A stretch of 64,000 nt of DNA, taken from the NCBI RefSeq assembly GCF_039521975.1, contig NZ_BAAACZ010000005.1:62001-126000 (forward strand). The letters are read 5' to 3'. A program made the position numbers and the translations under genes. Shown here piece after piece: positions 49,400 through 58,566 of this stretch. The notes below the pieces were generated by a model. It was not told where the DNA came from and ran no database searches. It saw nothing but the letters and a program-made list of their open reading frames with translations. This stretch comes from Alkalibacillus silvisoli. GTDB lineage: Bacteria; Bacillota; Bacilli; Bacillales; Alkalibacillaceae. Numbering within the stretch: position 1 is the first letter of the stretch; every line of letters starts with the position of its first letter.

Positions 49400-49740
49400 A
49401 GAAATTTATTTTGATTGTCATACTTCTTCTTATGGCCGCATGCACAACAGAGACTGACCAGATAGCTGATCAATACCCTGAACTTCTGCCGGATGAAGGT
49501 TACCAATATGGGTTGTTGACTGTTGGAGAGGATATTACGTTTGAAGAATTAAGAGATAGAGGGATAGGAAGTATCAATACCATTAATTACGTTAGTTCAC
49601 TCGAACGTGCAGATGAGCGCTATCCACTTCTCGAATTAGAAAATGATCCTGAATTGGTTTTACTAGATGAAAACGGTTTAGTGACTAGAGTAAACTCTCT
49701 TGAGGAATTAATTGAAGAGTTAGATGGTGAGGGTGAGTAG
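49396..49740 (+). CDS. Small lipoprotein of unknown function
   Basis: 114 residues. The signal peptide ends in LLLMAAC (lipobox), so the mature acidic protein is fixed to the membrane surface. Several short acidic repeats (EELRDRG, DPELVLLDENG, EELIEELDGEGE) appear, but no known domain. The start is GTG 49396, in a GTGA overlap with the PH-like gene, with AAGGTG upstream. The pairing suggests a joint role at the membrane. Confidence 0.75.
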   Translation: MKKFILIVILLLMAACTTETDQIADQYPELLPDEGYQYGLLTVGEDITFEELRDRGIGSINTINYVSSLERADERYPLLELENDPELVLLDENGLVTRVNSLEELIEELDGEGE

Positions 49741-49784
49741 GTTTCAGTGTTCTCGTACTGGTTTGTCAGGGGTCATACTAACAT

Positions 49785-49811
49785 ATCAGCGTTCACTCTG
49801 CGCTCATAACT
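49785..49811. repeat. Degenerate copy of the TATCAGCG(C/T)TC repeat
   Basis: TATCAGCGTTCACTCTGCGCTCATAA looks like one unit plus a worn second unit of the 21-nt repeat family at 62801-62899. A short match, so tentative. Confidence 0.35.
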
Positions 49812-49931
49812 TGTGCCGTCATACTTGTTAATGTTGCAATTCTCTCGCTCTTTTTTAAATAAGACATAAGCAGATTGATCAACTAAAACCTATTGAATTC
49901 TTTAACAAGAAGTAAAATAATCTCCCATCTG

Positions 49932-50045
49932 TCAGAAGATTTTAAGCAATGGGAGCTTACTAACTTGTTCTTCTTTTTCACTTCGTTTAATCATTAACCA
50001 CTTACCACCTGAATATATGGCCCCTTCTAAATTGACTATAAACAT
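49932..50045 (-). pseudogene. NUDIX hydrolase, N-terminal fragment
   Basis: ATG at 50045 with GGAGTG upstream gives MFIVNLEGAIYSGGKWLMIK followed by RSEKEEQ. This is the typical first strand and loop of NUDIX hydrolases, where such a start leads into GGxLSLVGG and the Nudix box. Here it turns into VSKLPLLKIF and a stop, and no Nudix box follows. The 3' part has been lost, and a stem (CTCCCAT/ATGGGAG, 49922-49955) closes the fragment. Confidence 0.55.
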
Positions 50046-50067
50046 AATAGCACTCCATTTAATACAA

Positions 50068-50850
50068 TCAATTCTTTTCAGCAACAATATAAACATAGTC
50101 TCCAATTACACTACTATGCTTTGCCAAGACGTATTCTATTCTATTTGTTTCTATATCATGACTTAACCGACGGCATCCTTCATTAATCTCTTCTTCAGAA
50201 GCTATATTGGCAAATGTTGAAATACCTGATCTCACTTTTTCGTCCAAATACATGTGAGGATCAAACTTACCACTATATAGAAAGAAATCTTGCAATGATG
50301 GTTGAATTAAAAACGTCTCTTGTCCAACAATTTCAAACCCGGCATCTTCAAGTATTTCATTAACATTAGAAATACCAGGCATCTTTTTAGCAGATTGTTC
50401 AATTGCTTTTGGAAAGTATTCTTTTAGCCAATAATTATTCATTTGATTAGGATCTGAAGTGAAAATGACAAACCTACCTTGATCTATTACTCTATAGACT
50501 TCTTTAAAAGCAGCAACTAAATCATCAAAATGGTGAATAGATAAAATACACGTAACTCCGTCGAAAGAGTGATCAGAATAAGGTAATTGAGTTACATCCG
50601 CATAGTCCCATTGAACATACTGGGATTTTCCTTTCGCTCTGGTAAGCATTTCGTTAGAGATATCGCATCCAACCATTTGAAGACCAGATTCTTGTATAGC
50701 AACAGTATAATTACCTGTCCCACAAGCAACATCAAGCACTTTACTTTCACTTGGAATTTGTAAATGGTGAGTTAAGCGCCTTGTAATTTCAGGGTCCGCC
50801 TTACGTGTTGTATCGTAATCTTTTCCAATTGTATCGTATAACGATTTCAC
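50068..50850 (-). CDS. Class I SAM-dependent methyltransferase
   Basis: 260 residues. SAM-binding motif I is VLDVACGTGNYTVAIQESG near residue 40. Motif II acidic region is VGCDISNEML, motif III is DVTQLPYSDHSFDGVTCILSIHHFDD and a motif IV region is EVYRVIDQGRFVIFTSDP. This is the UbiE/small-molecule type. The start is GTG 50850, with AAAGGTGG 7 nt upstream. It is the last gene of an apparent five-gene unit (membrane protein, ABC ATPase, permease, GNAT, methyltransferase) with gaps of 14-53 bp. The combination suggests tailoring and export of, or resistance to, a small molecule. Confidence 0.88.
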   Translation of the reverse strand: MKSLYDTIGKDYDTTRKADPEITRRLTHHLQIPSESKVLDVACGTGNYTVAIQESGLQMVGCDISNEMLTRAKGKSQYVQWDYADVTQLPYSDHSFDGVTCILSIHHFDDLVAAFKEVYRVIDQGRFVIFTSDPNQMNNYWLKEYFPKAIEQSAKKMPGISNVNEILEDAGFEIVGQETFLIQPSLQDFFLYSGKFDPHMYLDEKVRSGISTFANIASEEEINEGCRRLSHDIETNRIEYVLAKHSSVIGDYVYIVAEKN

Positions 50851-50864
50851 TCATCTACCACCTT

Positions 50865-51341
50865 TCACTCTGTCAAATCTTTTTCAAACATAACCATATC
50901 CAAAGCTCTTATTCCATTTTCGTAAATGGGTTCTGGATACCCCATAAAAAAGTTCTTCTTAATTTCTGACAACCTGAAACCAACTTTTTGGTAGAATGCT
51001 ATATTGGCAATACTAGAATTAGCTGTTCCTACAATCATCTTACATATTCTTTTATTTACATAAATTTTACAGGCTTCATAAATGACTAATTTCCCAAGTC
51101 CTATTCCACGAAATTCAGGGGCAAGTGCGATGTTCTTTAATTCAACTACGTCCCTAGAAGGATATGTAAATAACGAAACTCCTGCTATTTCATTTCCAAC
51201 TTGAATAGAAAACATATCGCCTTTATCAATGTACTGTTTTACTATATCCTCACTTTCATCTGCTAAGAGGAGATAGGATAAAAACTGTTCTCTGTTCTGC
51301 TTCGAGACGCTTTTTAGTTTAATACTTTCAACAATCTTCAT
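50865..51341 (-). CDS. GNAT-family N-acetyltransferase
   Basis: 158 residues. The acetyl-CoA motif A is VELKNIALAPEFRGIGLGKLVI, with the Q/RxxGxG/A loop as RGIGLG. Motif B follows as ANIAFYQKVGFRLSE. RBS AAGGAGA precedes the ATG. It lies between the ABC permease and the methyltransferase genes, 53 and 14 bp apart, so likely in the same operon. Substrate unknown; detoxification of the molecule exported by the ABC system is one idea. Confidence 0.88.
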   Translation of the reverse strand: MKIVESIKLKSVSKQNREQFLSYLLLADESEDIVKQYIDKGDMFSIQVGNEIAGVSLFTYPSRDVVELKNIALAPEFRGIGLGKLVIYEACKIYVNKRICKMIVGTANSSIANIAFYQKVGFRLSEIKKNFFMGYPEPIYENGIRALDMVMFEKDLTE

Positions 51342-51394
51342 TCTTAGTCTCCTTATTTACTGACAGTTTAATTAAAAACAAATATAACCCATGT

Positions 51395-52087
51395 CTAATC
51401 ATCACTTTTATTCTTCTGATAGCTATAGAAAGCAAATAAATAAGCTACTACAACCCAAATGGTGATAAAGATTAGTGGCATCCACGTACCTTCATCGCTA
51501 GCTTGCATTAATAATGAAACAGGTAAGGCATCAAAAATAACATTTACTAAGTGACCTTCTGCTAAGCCAAACACATCAAACATTGGTGAGAAACCAAATA
51601 TAAAAATGATTGGCATGATATAGAATGATGTGGCGGCAATTGACTTCGCAAATAAACCAATTCCAATCCCTAAAAAGATAAAGAATAAAAGTAATAAGAC
51701 GCTGCCTATTATAACTTGTAAATTAAATACATCATAAACGTCGAGTAAAACAACAGAAATCATCAATGTTAAGAGTGTCATAACTATCGCTACTAAGCTT
51801 TTACCAACAATAATGTCTAAAAAGCTAGCTGGTGACATCATGAGCGTTCTTAACGTGTTTTTCTCCTTTTCCTCAGCCATCATGATCATGATGCAATATG
51901 AGGTAACACCAGCAAACACCATTCCAATAATGATAAACACCGTAAATAACGGGATAAAATCATCGAATAAGACACTATAAAATAACGCCAATAGAATTGG
52001 TACAACGGGCATAATCACTAGTGACGTGTTTTTGAAGAAATCTTTTATATCTTTTTCAAATATGGCTAATATTCGTTTTATATTCAT
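51395..52087 (-). CDS. ABC-2 type transporter permease
   Basis: 230 residues with six TM segments. The N-terminal cytoplasmic helix (RILAIFEKDIKDFFKN) is typical of short ABC-2 permeases, and EEKEKNTLRTLMMSPASFLDIIVGK forms the conserved coupling-helix region. It starts inside the last codons of the ATPase gene (ATGA overlap), so the two are coupled. This is a small NatB/BcrB-like exporter. Confidence 0.88.
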   Translation of the reverse strand: MNIKRILAIFEKDIKDFFKNTSLVIMPVVPILLALFYSVLFDDFIPLFTVFIIIGMVFAGVTSYCIMIMMAEEKEKNTLRTLMMSPASFLDIIVGKSLVAIVMTLLTLMISVVLLDVYDVFNLQVIIGSVLLLLFFIFLGIGIGLFAKSIAATSFYIMPIIFIFGFSPMFDVFGLAEGHLVNVIFDALPVSLLMQASDEGTWMPLIFITIWVVVAYLFAFYSYQKNKSDD

Positions 52088-52935
52088 GAACCTAAATCCT
52101 TTCCTGTTACTTTTAAAAATACCTCTCCAAGTGTCGGGTCATCACTATACATACGTTTCACTCGACCACTTGCGATAAGTTGTTCAATTTGACCGCTATT
52201 TTCTGGTTTGTTCTCGACTTTGATCAATTCACCATCGTGTGTTTCAATTTCGAACTGATTGGAAGAATGTTGGTATCTTAAGTGATCTGGATGGTCCATT
52301 TCTTGAATAGAACCTTTATATAACAAACCAACACAATCGCAAAGGTTTGTTGCCTCTTCCATGTTATGTGTTGATAAGAAAATCGTCGTCCCTCCCTCAT
52401 TTAACTCTCTTAGGATTTGATGAATTTTATCAACATTTCCAGGGTCTAAGGCGGATGTTGGCTCATCCAAAAATAATAATTCAGGCTTATGGATGAGTGT
52501 CCTCGCTAACATGACACGTTGTTTCATCCCTTTGGACAGTTTTGAGACAACTTTTTTCTTGTCATCTATTAAATTAACTTTCTCTAAAATAATATCTATT
52601 TCATCTAAGCTAACGTCATATAACTTACAAGTTAGTTTAAGATTCTCATAGATTGAAAGACGTTCATATAAGGCACTATTATCTGAAAGGACACCGATCT
52701 TTGCTTTGTAATTGGGTGTAGGAAATTGTTCTTCTTTCATATTAAGAACATGGATTTCACCTGAGGTTTTTCTAAGCTCGCCTGTTAATGTTTTGATCAT
52801 AGTTGTCTTGCCAGAACCACTTGGGCCGAGCAAACCGAAAATTTGGCCCTTAGGTACTTGTAATGTAATATCCTTTAATGCCACTGTATCACCATAACTT
52901 TTGCTTAAATCTCTTAAATTAATGACATAATCCAA
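52084..52935 (-). CDS. ABC transporter ATP-binding protein
   Basis: 283 residues. Walker A is GPSGSGKTT near residue 39, the signature is KLSKGMKQRVMLARTLI (SKGMK in place of SGGQ, common in antibiotic/peptide exporters), Walker B is LLFLDEPTSALDP and the H-loop is FLSTHNMEEATNL. The start is TTG 52935, with AAGGAGG upstream. It pairs with the overlapping permease and follows a small membrane protein gene. Confidence 0.92.
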   Translation of the reverse strand: MDYVINLRDLSKSYGDTVALKDITLQVPKGQIFGLLGPSGSGKTTMIKTLTGELRKTSGEIHVLNMKEEQFPTPNYKAKIGVLSDNSALYERLSIYENLKLTCKLYDVSLDEIDIILEKVNLIDDKKKVVSKLSKGMKQRVMLARTLIHKPELLFLDEPTSALDPGNVDKIHQILRELNEGGTTIFLSTHNMEEATNLCDCVGLLYKGSIQEMDHPDHLRYQHSSNQFEIETHDGELIKVENKPENSGQIEQLIASGRVKRMYSDDPTLGEVFLKVTGKDLGS

Positions 52936-52980
52936 CTAAAGCTCCTCCTTGTGGTTTTAAAGTGTATAAATAAAAATTAA

Positions 52981-53166
52981 TTACTGATTCCATTCCTTAT
53001 GTTTACTTCTTATAGCTAAAACACCCAAAACAATGGCTACTGCCAGTAAAATATAGTCCAATAACTTAGTCCATTCAAAGAATTGCAGGGCCCCAATCAT
53101 GATTAAAATTATTAACATACTTGAGTTGAACAGCTTATAGTTTCTCATTCTAGAAAGTATTGTCAC
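52981..53166 (-). CDS. Small two-TM membrane protein (61 aa)
   Basis: GTG start at 53166 with AGGAGA 8 nt upstream. A basic N-terminus (MRNYKLF) is followed by two hydrophobic segments (SSMLIILIMIGALQFF and LLDYILLAVAIVLGVLAI) and a charged tail ending RSKHKEWNQ. It lies 45 bp before the ABC ATPase gene on the same strand, so it probably opens that operon. It could be an accessory of the exporter. Not recognised. Confidence 0.7.
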   Translation of the reverse strand: MTILSRMRNYKLFNSSMLIILIMIGALQFFEWTKLLDYILLAVAIVLGVLAIRSKHKEWNQ

Positions 53167-53372
53167 AGCATGAGTCTCCTATTTTCAAAACTCTTTATGT
53201 ATAAGACGAATATAACTTAAAATATTCACAATCTTACAGCATATTTTAACATAATTTTCTTTTACTTAGTAAAAGCTACTGAAAAAACAGACGGATTAAA
53301 TAGATCAAATGCTTCTATAAAACGTAGTGTCATTACATATCGTTTCACCATACAACTATAACCACCAACCAA

Positions 53373-53421
53373 ACAACAAAACCGAGATCATACCTTCACA
53401 GTAGACCTCGGCTTGTTGTTT
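53373..53421 (-). terminator. Terminator of the DUF3231 gene
   Basis: AACAA-GCCGAGGTC pairs with GATCTCGGTT-TTGTT on the minus strand around a 16-nt loop. Confidence 0.75.
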
Positions 53422-53932
53422 AATCCTCACTTGGAACTTTTGTATGGAGAGGTGGTGGGATTAGCCAACCTTTTTCTTTGTTTAATTTTAATGCTTTTGC
53501 TGCTGCTTGGGCCTTATTCATATGATATTGTCCAAATAACATAGCAATATCTTCCCTCGTACATTGGGTGATTATAGTGGAACATCCAACTAATCCTTCC
53601 GCAAGTCCCTTAGAAACACCAGCACTAATTTCTGGATCTGCAAACTTTGCTCCTGGAGGAATCTCCTCTAAACTAGCTAATGGTTTATCTGGCGGTGCAG
53701 GTGGTAAACCAATCCCATTTTCTTTTAATACTTCTTCAACTTCAGTGATTTCTGCTTTTACACCAGGAATTAGCTCATCAATAAATTTCTTCAAATCACG
53801 ATCACCTGTATGGTTGCCGTACGTTTGTAACATAGTATGAGAGCCATTAGCCGCCACTAAGTATGAAAACAAATGATAAACTTCACCATAATGTAATGGC
53901 TGTTTTTTCTGGTTTCCGCTTAAAATGCCCAT
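53420..53932 (-). CDS. DUF3231-family protein
   Basis: 170 residues from ATG 53932, with GGAGGTG upstream (a TTG one codon earlier is less likely). The helical family blocks are present: LHYGEVYHLFSYLVAANGSHTML, a Gly/Pro-rich middle (GIGLPPAPPDKP), and GLVGCSTIITQCTREDIAMLFGQYHMNKAQAA with GWLIPPPLH at the end. DUF3231 is a ferritin-like four-helix family of Bacilli, often found in several copies and linked from memory to sporulation or stress. Its own role is unknown. Confidence 0.85.
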   Translation of the reverse strand: MGILSGNQKKQPLHYGEVYHLFSYLVAANGSHTMLQTYGNHTGDRDLKKFIDELIPGVKAEITEVEEVLKENGIGLPPAPPDKPLASLEEIPPGAKFADPEISAGVSKGLAEGLVGCSTIITQCTREDIAMLFGQYHMNKAQAAAKALKLNKEKGWLIPPPLHTKVPSED

Positions 53933-54056
53933 CAAAACAACACCTCCTTATTAGTCATACATACCTATTCTTTGAGTAAGGTGAGGTTTTATTCAATAAA
54001 TATTTAAACACGAAGTAGAATCATTCAAGATACCGCTAAATGATGAAGATTCATTT

Positions 54057-54099
54057 AAAAAAACCTCAATTTATGTGCAACACAATAAATTGAGGTTTC
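54057..54099. terminator. Terminator of the solitary rpsN gene
   Basis: AACCTCAATTTAT pairs with ATAAATTGAGGTT around an ~8-nt loop. T residues follow on the minus strand. Confidence 0.85.
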
Positions 54100-54112
54100 A
54101 TATATATATGCT

Positions 54113-54298
54113 TTACCAGCTTGATTTTTTTAGTCCAGGAATTTGTCCTTTATGAGCATATTCACGTAGGCAGATGCGACATAGCATAAATTTTTGATAG
54201 ACACTATGTGGTCTACCGCATTGTTTACATCGGGTGTATGCTCTAGTTTTAAACTTTGGTTGTTTTTGTTGTTTTACAACTAGTGAAGTTCTAGCCAA
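54113..54298 (-). CDS. rpsN: Ribosomal protein S14, zinc-binding type, outside the ribosomal operon
   Basis: 61 residues, the length of type Z uS14. Four cysteines (C24xxC27 and C40xxC43) bind zinc; TRCKQCGRPHSVYQKF and LCRICLREYAHKGQIPG are the family core. The start is TTG 54298, with AGGAGG 7 nt upstream. The gene stands alone with its own terminator. In Bacillus the zinc-type gene normally lies in the spc operon and the stand-alone paralogue is the zinc-free long form. So this is either an additional copy or a relocated gene. No clear Zur box is seen upstream. Confidence 0.92.
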   Translation of the reverse strand: MARTSLVVKQQKQPKFKTRAYTRCKQCGRPHSVYQKFMLCRICLREYAHKGQIPGLKKSSW

Positions 54299-54488
54299 CT
54301 TATAACCTCCTAACTTTTTAGTGTAAATAAGAAATTATAGCAAATTTAATCAAATGTTTCGTATGTAATTTATGGAAATGTTATGAAGTTTTGAGTACAT
54401 TAAATAAGTGAGAAATTAGTTTTCCTCAATACACTTCGTTCATTTGAGGTTAGTGGCAGTTTGGGTGTGGTACTCATGTAATCCCCCT

Positions 54489-55184
54489 TCAAATACCTTC
54501 TGAATTGAATTTATAGCCAAATCCTCTTACTGTTTGGATGTATTTTGGTTTATTTGGGTTCATTTCAAGCTTTCTGCGTAAATGGCTAATGTGAACTTTA
54601 ACGGTTTCGATATTACCAGTTGCATCAAAACTCCATATTTGGTCATAAAGTTGTTCATGACTCCAAACGCGATTAGGGTGTTTGGCTAAGTGGATCAGTA
54701 ACTCCATTTCTTTTGTCGTTAGTAATATTGGTTCATCATCCAAAAAGCAATTCATAAGATCGAGGTCAATTTTAAGCTTCCCATAATCGAGGATGTTGTC
54801 ATTTTCTAGTGGATTTGTATGATATATTCTTAAATTTGCTTTTATTCGCGCTTCAAGTTCTTCAAAGTCATATGGTTTTGTCATGTAATCATCCCCACCA
54901 AGTTCAAAGCATTTCACTTTATCTAATGTATTGCGACGTACGCTTATAAAAATGATAGGAACAGTCATCTTCTTTCGGATCGATTGGCATACTTCAAATC
55001 CATTCATTCCAGGCATTTCAATATCGAGGAGTATGAGTTGTGGTGTTGTTTTTGCGGTGATTTGTAATGCTTCTTCTCCACTTTGTGCCGCTAAAGTATG
55101 ATAACCTTTGCTTTGAAGATACATTTGTGTCATCTCCCGAATGCCTGATTCATCTTCTACGATAAGAATCGTCTTTTCTTTCAT
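54489..55184 (-). CDS. OmpR-family response regulator
   Basis: 231 residues. Receiver: IVEDESGIREM (acidic pocket), phospho-acceptor Asp54 in LILLDIEMPGMNG, IIFISVRR (the usual Thr is Ser), MTKPYDF (Lys). DNA-binding winged helix with LLTTKEMELLIHLAKHPN and VRGFGYKFN. RBS AGGAGG precedes the ATG. The gene starts inside the last 35 bp of the hybrid kinase gene, so it is coupled to it and is its evident partner. Confidence 0.92.
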   Translation of the reverse strand: MKEKTILIVEDESGIREMTQMYLQSKGYHTLAAQSGEEALQITAKTTPQLILLDIEMPGMNGFEVCQSIRKKMTVPIIFISVRRNTLDKVKCFELGGDDYMTKPYDFEELEARIKANLRIYHTNPLENDNILDYGKLKIDLDLMNCFLDDEPILLTTKEMELLIHLAKHPNRVWSHEQLYDQIWSFDATGNIETVKVHISHLRRKLEMNPNKPKYIQTVRGFGYKFNSEGI

Positions 55185-58100
55185 GAACTTCCTCCTCTCT
55201 GTTTATTACGGCTGAACGCTTATAAATTGGAAGCTCGACGTAGAATGATGAGCCAGTGCCGATTTCACTTTCAACATGGATTCTTCCTTTATGACTTTCA
55301 ACGATTTCTTTTGCTATAGTCAGACCTAATCCTGTTCCGTGAGGGTTATACTGTGATGACTTAGAATTCTTATAAAAGCGTTCAAATAGATAGGGTAAGT
55401 CCTCCTCGTCAACTCCCGCCCCGTTATCGACTACTTCTAATATGATAAGTTTTTCATCTTTGACAAATGAAGCGTTAACGGATATCTCACCGCTCTGTTC
55501 TGTCGTATATTTCACTGCGTTAGAGATTAAATTAGAAAAGACTTGATCTAACCGCTCACGATCAATTAAACAAGCCCAATCATCTGATTCTTCATTAAGT
55601 TTCTCCCATTCGAATCCATGAAAACTGCGCTTCTTTTGTTCAACTAGAAACGCACATTTCTCTTCAACTTGAATGAGCCAGTCACCTAACAATACTTCGA
55701 CCTTATTCAAGCTCGTTTTCCCTTCTTCTAGTTTGGATAGATCAAATAAATCGTTAATAAGGCGGTTTAGTACTTGAATTTTCTTTAACACTTGCTCGTT
55801 AAAATGTTCGTTATAAGGTGAGATTGTTCCCCCTTTAAGGGACTGCATATAACTATGAATCAGAGTCACAGGTGTTCCAAGTTCATGCGCTATATTGGAA
55901 AGCATTTGTCTCCGTGAGTCTTCAGCTTCAAGTAACGCTTCATTGGCGCTTTTTAAATCAACATTCGCGATTTTTAACGCTTCTGTTCGTTCTTCTATCT
56001 TTTGTTCTAAATGGGCATTTAAATTTATAAGTTCTTGGTTGAGCGTTCGAATGCGAATTAGCGTGCGAACGCGTGATAACAATTCCATCTTGTCACAAGG
56101 CTTGACTAAGTAATCATTAGCCCCCGCTTCAAATGAAATAACTTTATCATCAAGCTCACTTTTAGCCGTTAACATTAAAATTGGTAGCTCCATTAGTGAG
56201 TAGTCTAGGCGTAGTCTTTGACATACTTCATAGCCAGATATTTTCGGCATCATTAAATCTAAAATGATCAAATCAATTGATTGTTCCTTTATAACCTCCA
56301 ACACTTCTTCACCACTAGAAGCTGTTGTGACTTCATATCCTTCTAAAGAAAGTTGGTTAGTCAACACTTGTAAATTCACCGCTTCATCGTCAGCTACTAA
56401 AATGCGGGGCTGGTTCGTGTTTTGAAATGTTGGTGGTTCAATGGCTGTATGGTGATCTATAATCAAGCGTTCAGGGGAGCTTGATACCTCTTCAGATTGG
56501 CGCTTTTCTGGAACTGGCAATGTGACATAGAAGTTAGAGCCTTGTTTTAGCTTAGAATCAACTGACATCGTCCCTTCATGTAAATCGACAAGCCGCTTCG
56601 TAATACTTAAACCAATCCCTGTTCCGCTGTGACTTTTAGAAGGTGAAACATCCGCCCTTCTAAAAGGGTTAAAAATATAGTCCATTTGCTCACTTGAAAT
56701 ACCACTCCCTGTATCAGAAACACAAATCGTCACACCTTCTTCAGCCTCATAAACTGAGATGGTAATTTGTCCTTCTTCTGTATATTTAATCGCATTTCCG
56801 ACTAAATTGTATAAAATTTGTTGTAGACGATTCGGGTCAGCTCGCACTGGTGATAAGTTATCAGGTATGTCAGTAACGAGCTCAATGGGTTTATTTTTTA
56901 ATAACGGTTTTGAAACAGCGAGGACAACTTCAATAACACCTTTTATCTGAACCGATTTAAGTTGAATCTCTAAAGAATTATACTTTAGCTTTGAAAAATC
57001 TAAGATGTCATTCACTAAATGGGTCAAACGATTTCCGCTTGCGACGATCGTTGATAATTGCTGTTTCATCGGTTCTGACACTTGACCTACCACTCCATCA
57101 CGTAATGATTCAGCAATGCCGACCATGCCATAGATAGGTGTTCTTAGCTCATGCGATGTAACGGCTAAGAATTCATCTTTTAATACGTCCGCTTTTTTTA
57201 AATTGTCCAATGCAAGCGCCTGACTTTCACGTGCTTTCTCTTCTGCTTCTTCTTTTTCCGCTCGCATAAGGTTAATCTTATCAGCTAACGCAAAGCTTAA
57301 TAATACTACCTCGATAGTCATCGCCGCTTGCCCAGCATATTCTGTCATTAACGAATACGGAATGACGGCTGCCCTCTCTAAAATGGTTATGAACACACCT
57401 GTTAAGAATATCATCCAACCGAGAATATAAAAGCGTGCCTGACGTGCCCCACGCTTTAAACAAATGAAGGCTACGATTAACACGGTCAAAAATGTCATAA
57501 AAGCTCCTAAGATCATCATGTTTAATGCGACGATGTGGGAGATAAAAAGTAACACTACAGTTAATAGATTCCAAGCAATCAGTAAGTACGACAACTTATA
57601 AAACCAAGCAATATACTCATCTACATCAAGAAAAGCACGTGTGAATAATAAGACGAAAATACACCCAAAACTGACCCAGAACGGTGTTGAGATTAAATTC
57701 CAACTCGGAAAATCCGACCATAAATATTGAAAACCAACACCATTTATAGAAAGTTTACCTAACAACGTACATAACATCGCAATGACATAATACAGGTAAC
57801 TTCGCATTTTTAAACTAAAATATAAAAACAAGTTATAGGCAATCATCACAATAACAATCCCGTAAAAAATCCCCAATAAAGTAAGCTCTCCTTGTGTTCG
57901 TTCGTAAAATGAATCAGGATGCCATATGTAGATTGGTGGGTGTAAATCGCCTCCTCCAACCGCCCTTGCGTAAAATGTTTCACTACTCCCTGGTTCAATG
58001 TCTAAATCAATGACGAAGTGACGGTGATTGATCTTACGCTGATCAAATGGAAAGTTAACAGCTCCGCCTTGATAGATCTGTTCATATCCTTGATCACTTT

Positions 58101-58455
58101 TGCGGTATATGTCTAATTCATAAATGAGTGGGAAAGCGAATTCTAACAACCAGTCGGCTTGATCAGATTCATTTTCTATTTCAAACAGAATCCAAGTAGC
58201 CGTCTCAAAGAAACCACCCCGCTGGTCAATCTGATCTTCGTGAACAAATTGATTAGCAAAATCAGGTGCTGTCACATCAGCAATTTCAAGCTGCATGTTA
58301 CGATCTTTAACCATTTTAATCGATTGATAAAGGTTGATTTTTTCAGCGTCCGAATCTAGTTTTAATGATCCTGTTGCACTTGTGGTGCCATTTGGTAAGA
58401 AAGCAAGTAAGCTAACGACGATTATCACCCATAAATATTTATGTACACGAAGCAT
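55150..58455 (-). CDS. Hybrid sensor histidine kinase (7TMR-DISM, two kinase cores flanking a receiver)
   Basis: 1101 residues. Signal peptide at 1-27, a 7TMR-DISM extracellular beta domain (about 40-185) and seven TM segments (about 190-400) come first. Then kinase core 1 has His435 in VTSHELRTPIYG and a full ATPase domain ending GTGIGLSITKRLVDLH. A receiver with Asp733 in IILDLMMPKISG follows, then a coiled coil (about 800-845). Kinase core 2 has His857 in NIAHELGTPVTL and its own ATPase domain (DNGAGVDEEDLPY, GTGLGLTIAKE). The second H-box has Gly where Arg is usual. The DISM domain often binds carbohydrate-like ligands. It overlaps the response regulator gene by 35 bp. Confidence 0.92.
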   Translation of the reverse strand: MLRVHKYLWVIIVVSLLAFLPNGTTSATGSLKLDSDAEKINLYQSIKMVKDRNMQLEIADVTAPDFANQFVHEDQIDQRGGFFETATWILFEIENESDQADWLLEFAFPLIYELDIYRKSDQGYEQIYQGGAVNFPFDQRKINHRHFVIDLDIEPGSSETFYARAVGGGDLHPPIYIWHPDSFYERTQGELTLLGIFYGIVIVMIAYNLFLYFSLKMRSYLYYVIAMLCTLLGKLSINGVGFQYLWSDFPSWNLISTPFWVSFGCIFVLLFTRAFLDVDEYIAWFYKLSYLLIAWNLLTVVLLFISHIVALNMMILGAFMTFLTVLIVAFICLKRGARQARFYILGWMIFLTGVFITILERAAVIPYSLMTEYAGQAAMTIEVVLLSFALADKINLMRAEKEEAEEKARESQALALDNLKKADVLKDEFLAVTSHELRTPIYGMVGIAESLRDGVVGQVSEPMKQQLSTIVASGNRLTHLVNDILDFSKLKYNSLEIQLKSVQIKGVIEVVLAVSKPLLKNKPIELVTDIPDNLSPVRADPNRLQQILYNLVGNAIKYTEEGQITISVYEAEEGVTICVSDTGSGISSEQMDYIFNPFRRADVSPSKSHSGTGIGLSITKRLVDLHEGTMSVDSKLKQGSNFYVTLPVPEKRQSEEVSSSPERLIIDHHTAIEPPTFQNTNQPRILVADDEAVNLQVLTNQLSLEGYEVTTASSGEEVLEVIKEQSIDLIILDLMMPKISGYEVCQRLRLDYSLMELPILMLTAKSELDDKVISFEAGANDYLVKPCDKMELLSRVRTLIRIRTLNQELINLNAHLEQKIEERTEALKIANVDLKSANEALLEAEDSRRQMLSNIAHELGTPVTLIHSYMQSLKGGTISPYNEHFNEQVLKKIQVLNRLINDLFDLSKLEEGKTSLNKVEVLLGDWLIQVEEKCAFLVEQKKRSFHGFEWEKLNEESDDWACLIDRERLDQVFSNLISNAVKYTTEQSGEISVNASFVKDEKLIILEVVDNGAGVDEEDLPYLFERFYKNSKSSQYNPHGTGLGLTIAKEIVESHKGRIHVESEIGTGSSFYVELPIYKRSAVINREEEVHERKDDSYRRR

Positions 58456-58566
58456 CGATACACCTCCAATTGTTGAAGGTCATGGTGTTACGGTTCATTT
58501 TATTACTTTCATTTTACTTGATATAAATATAAATGAAAGAATTTTTAAAAATTTTATACAAATAAA

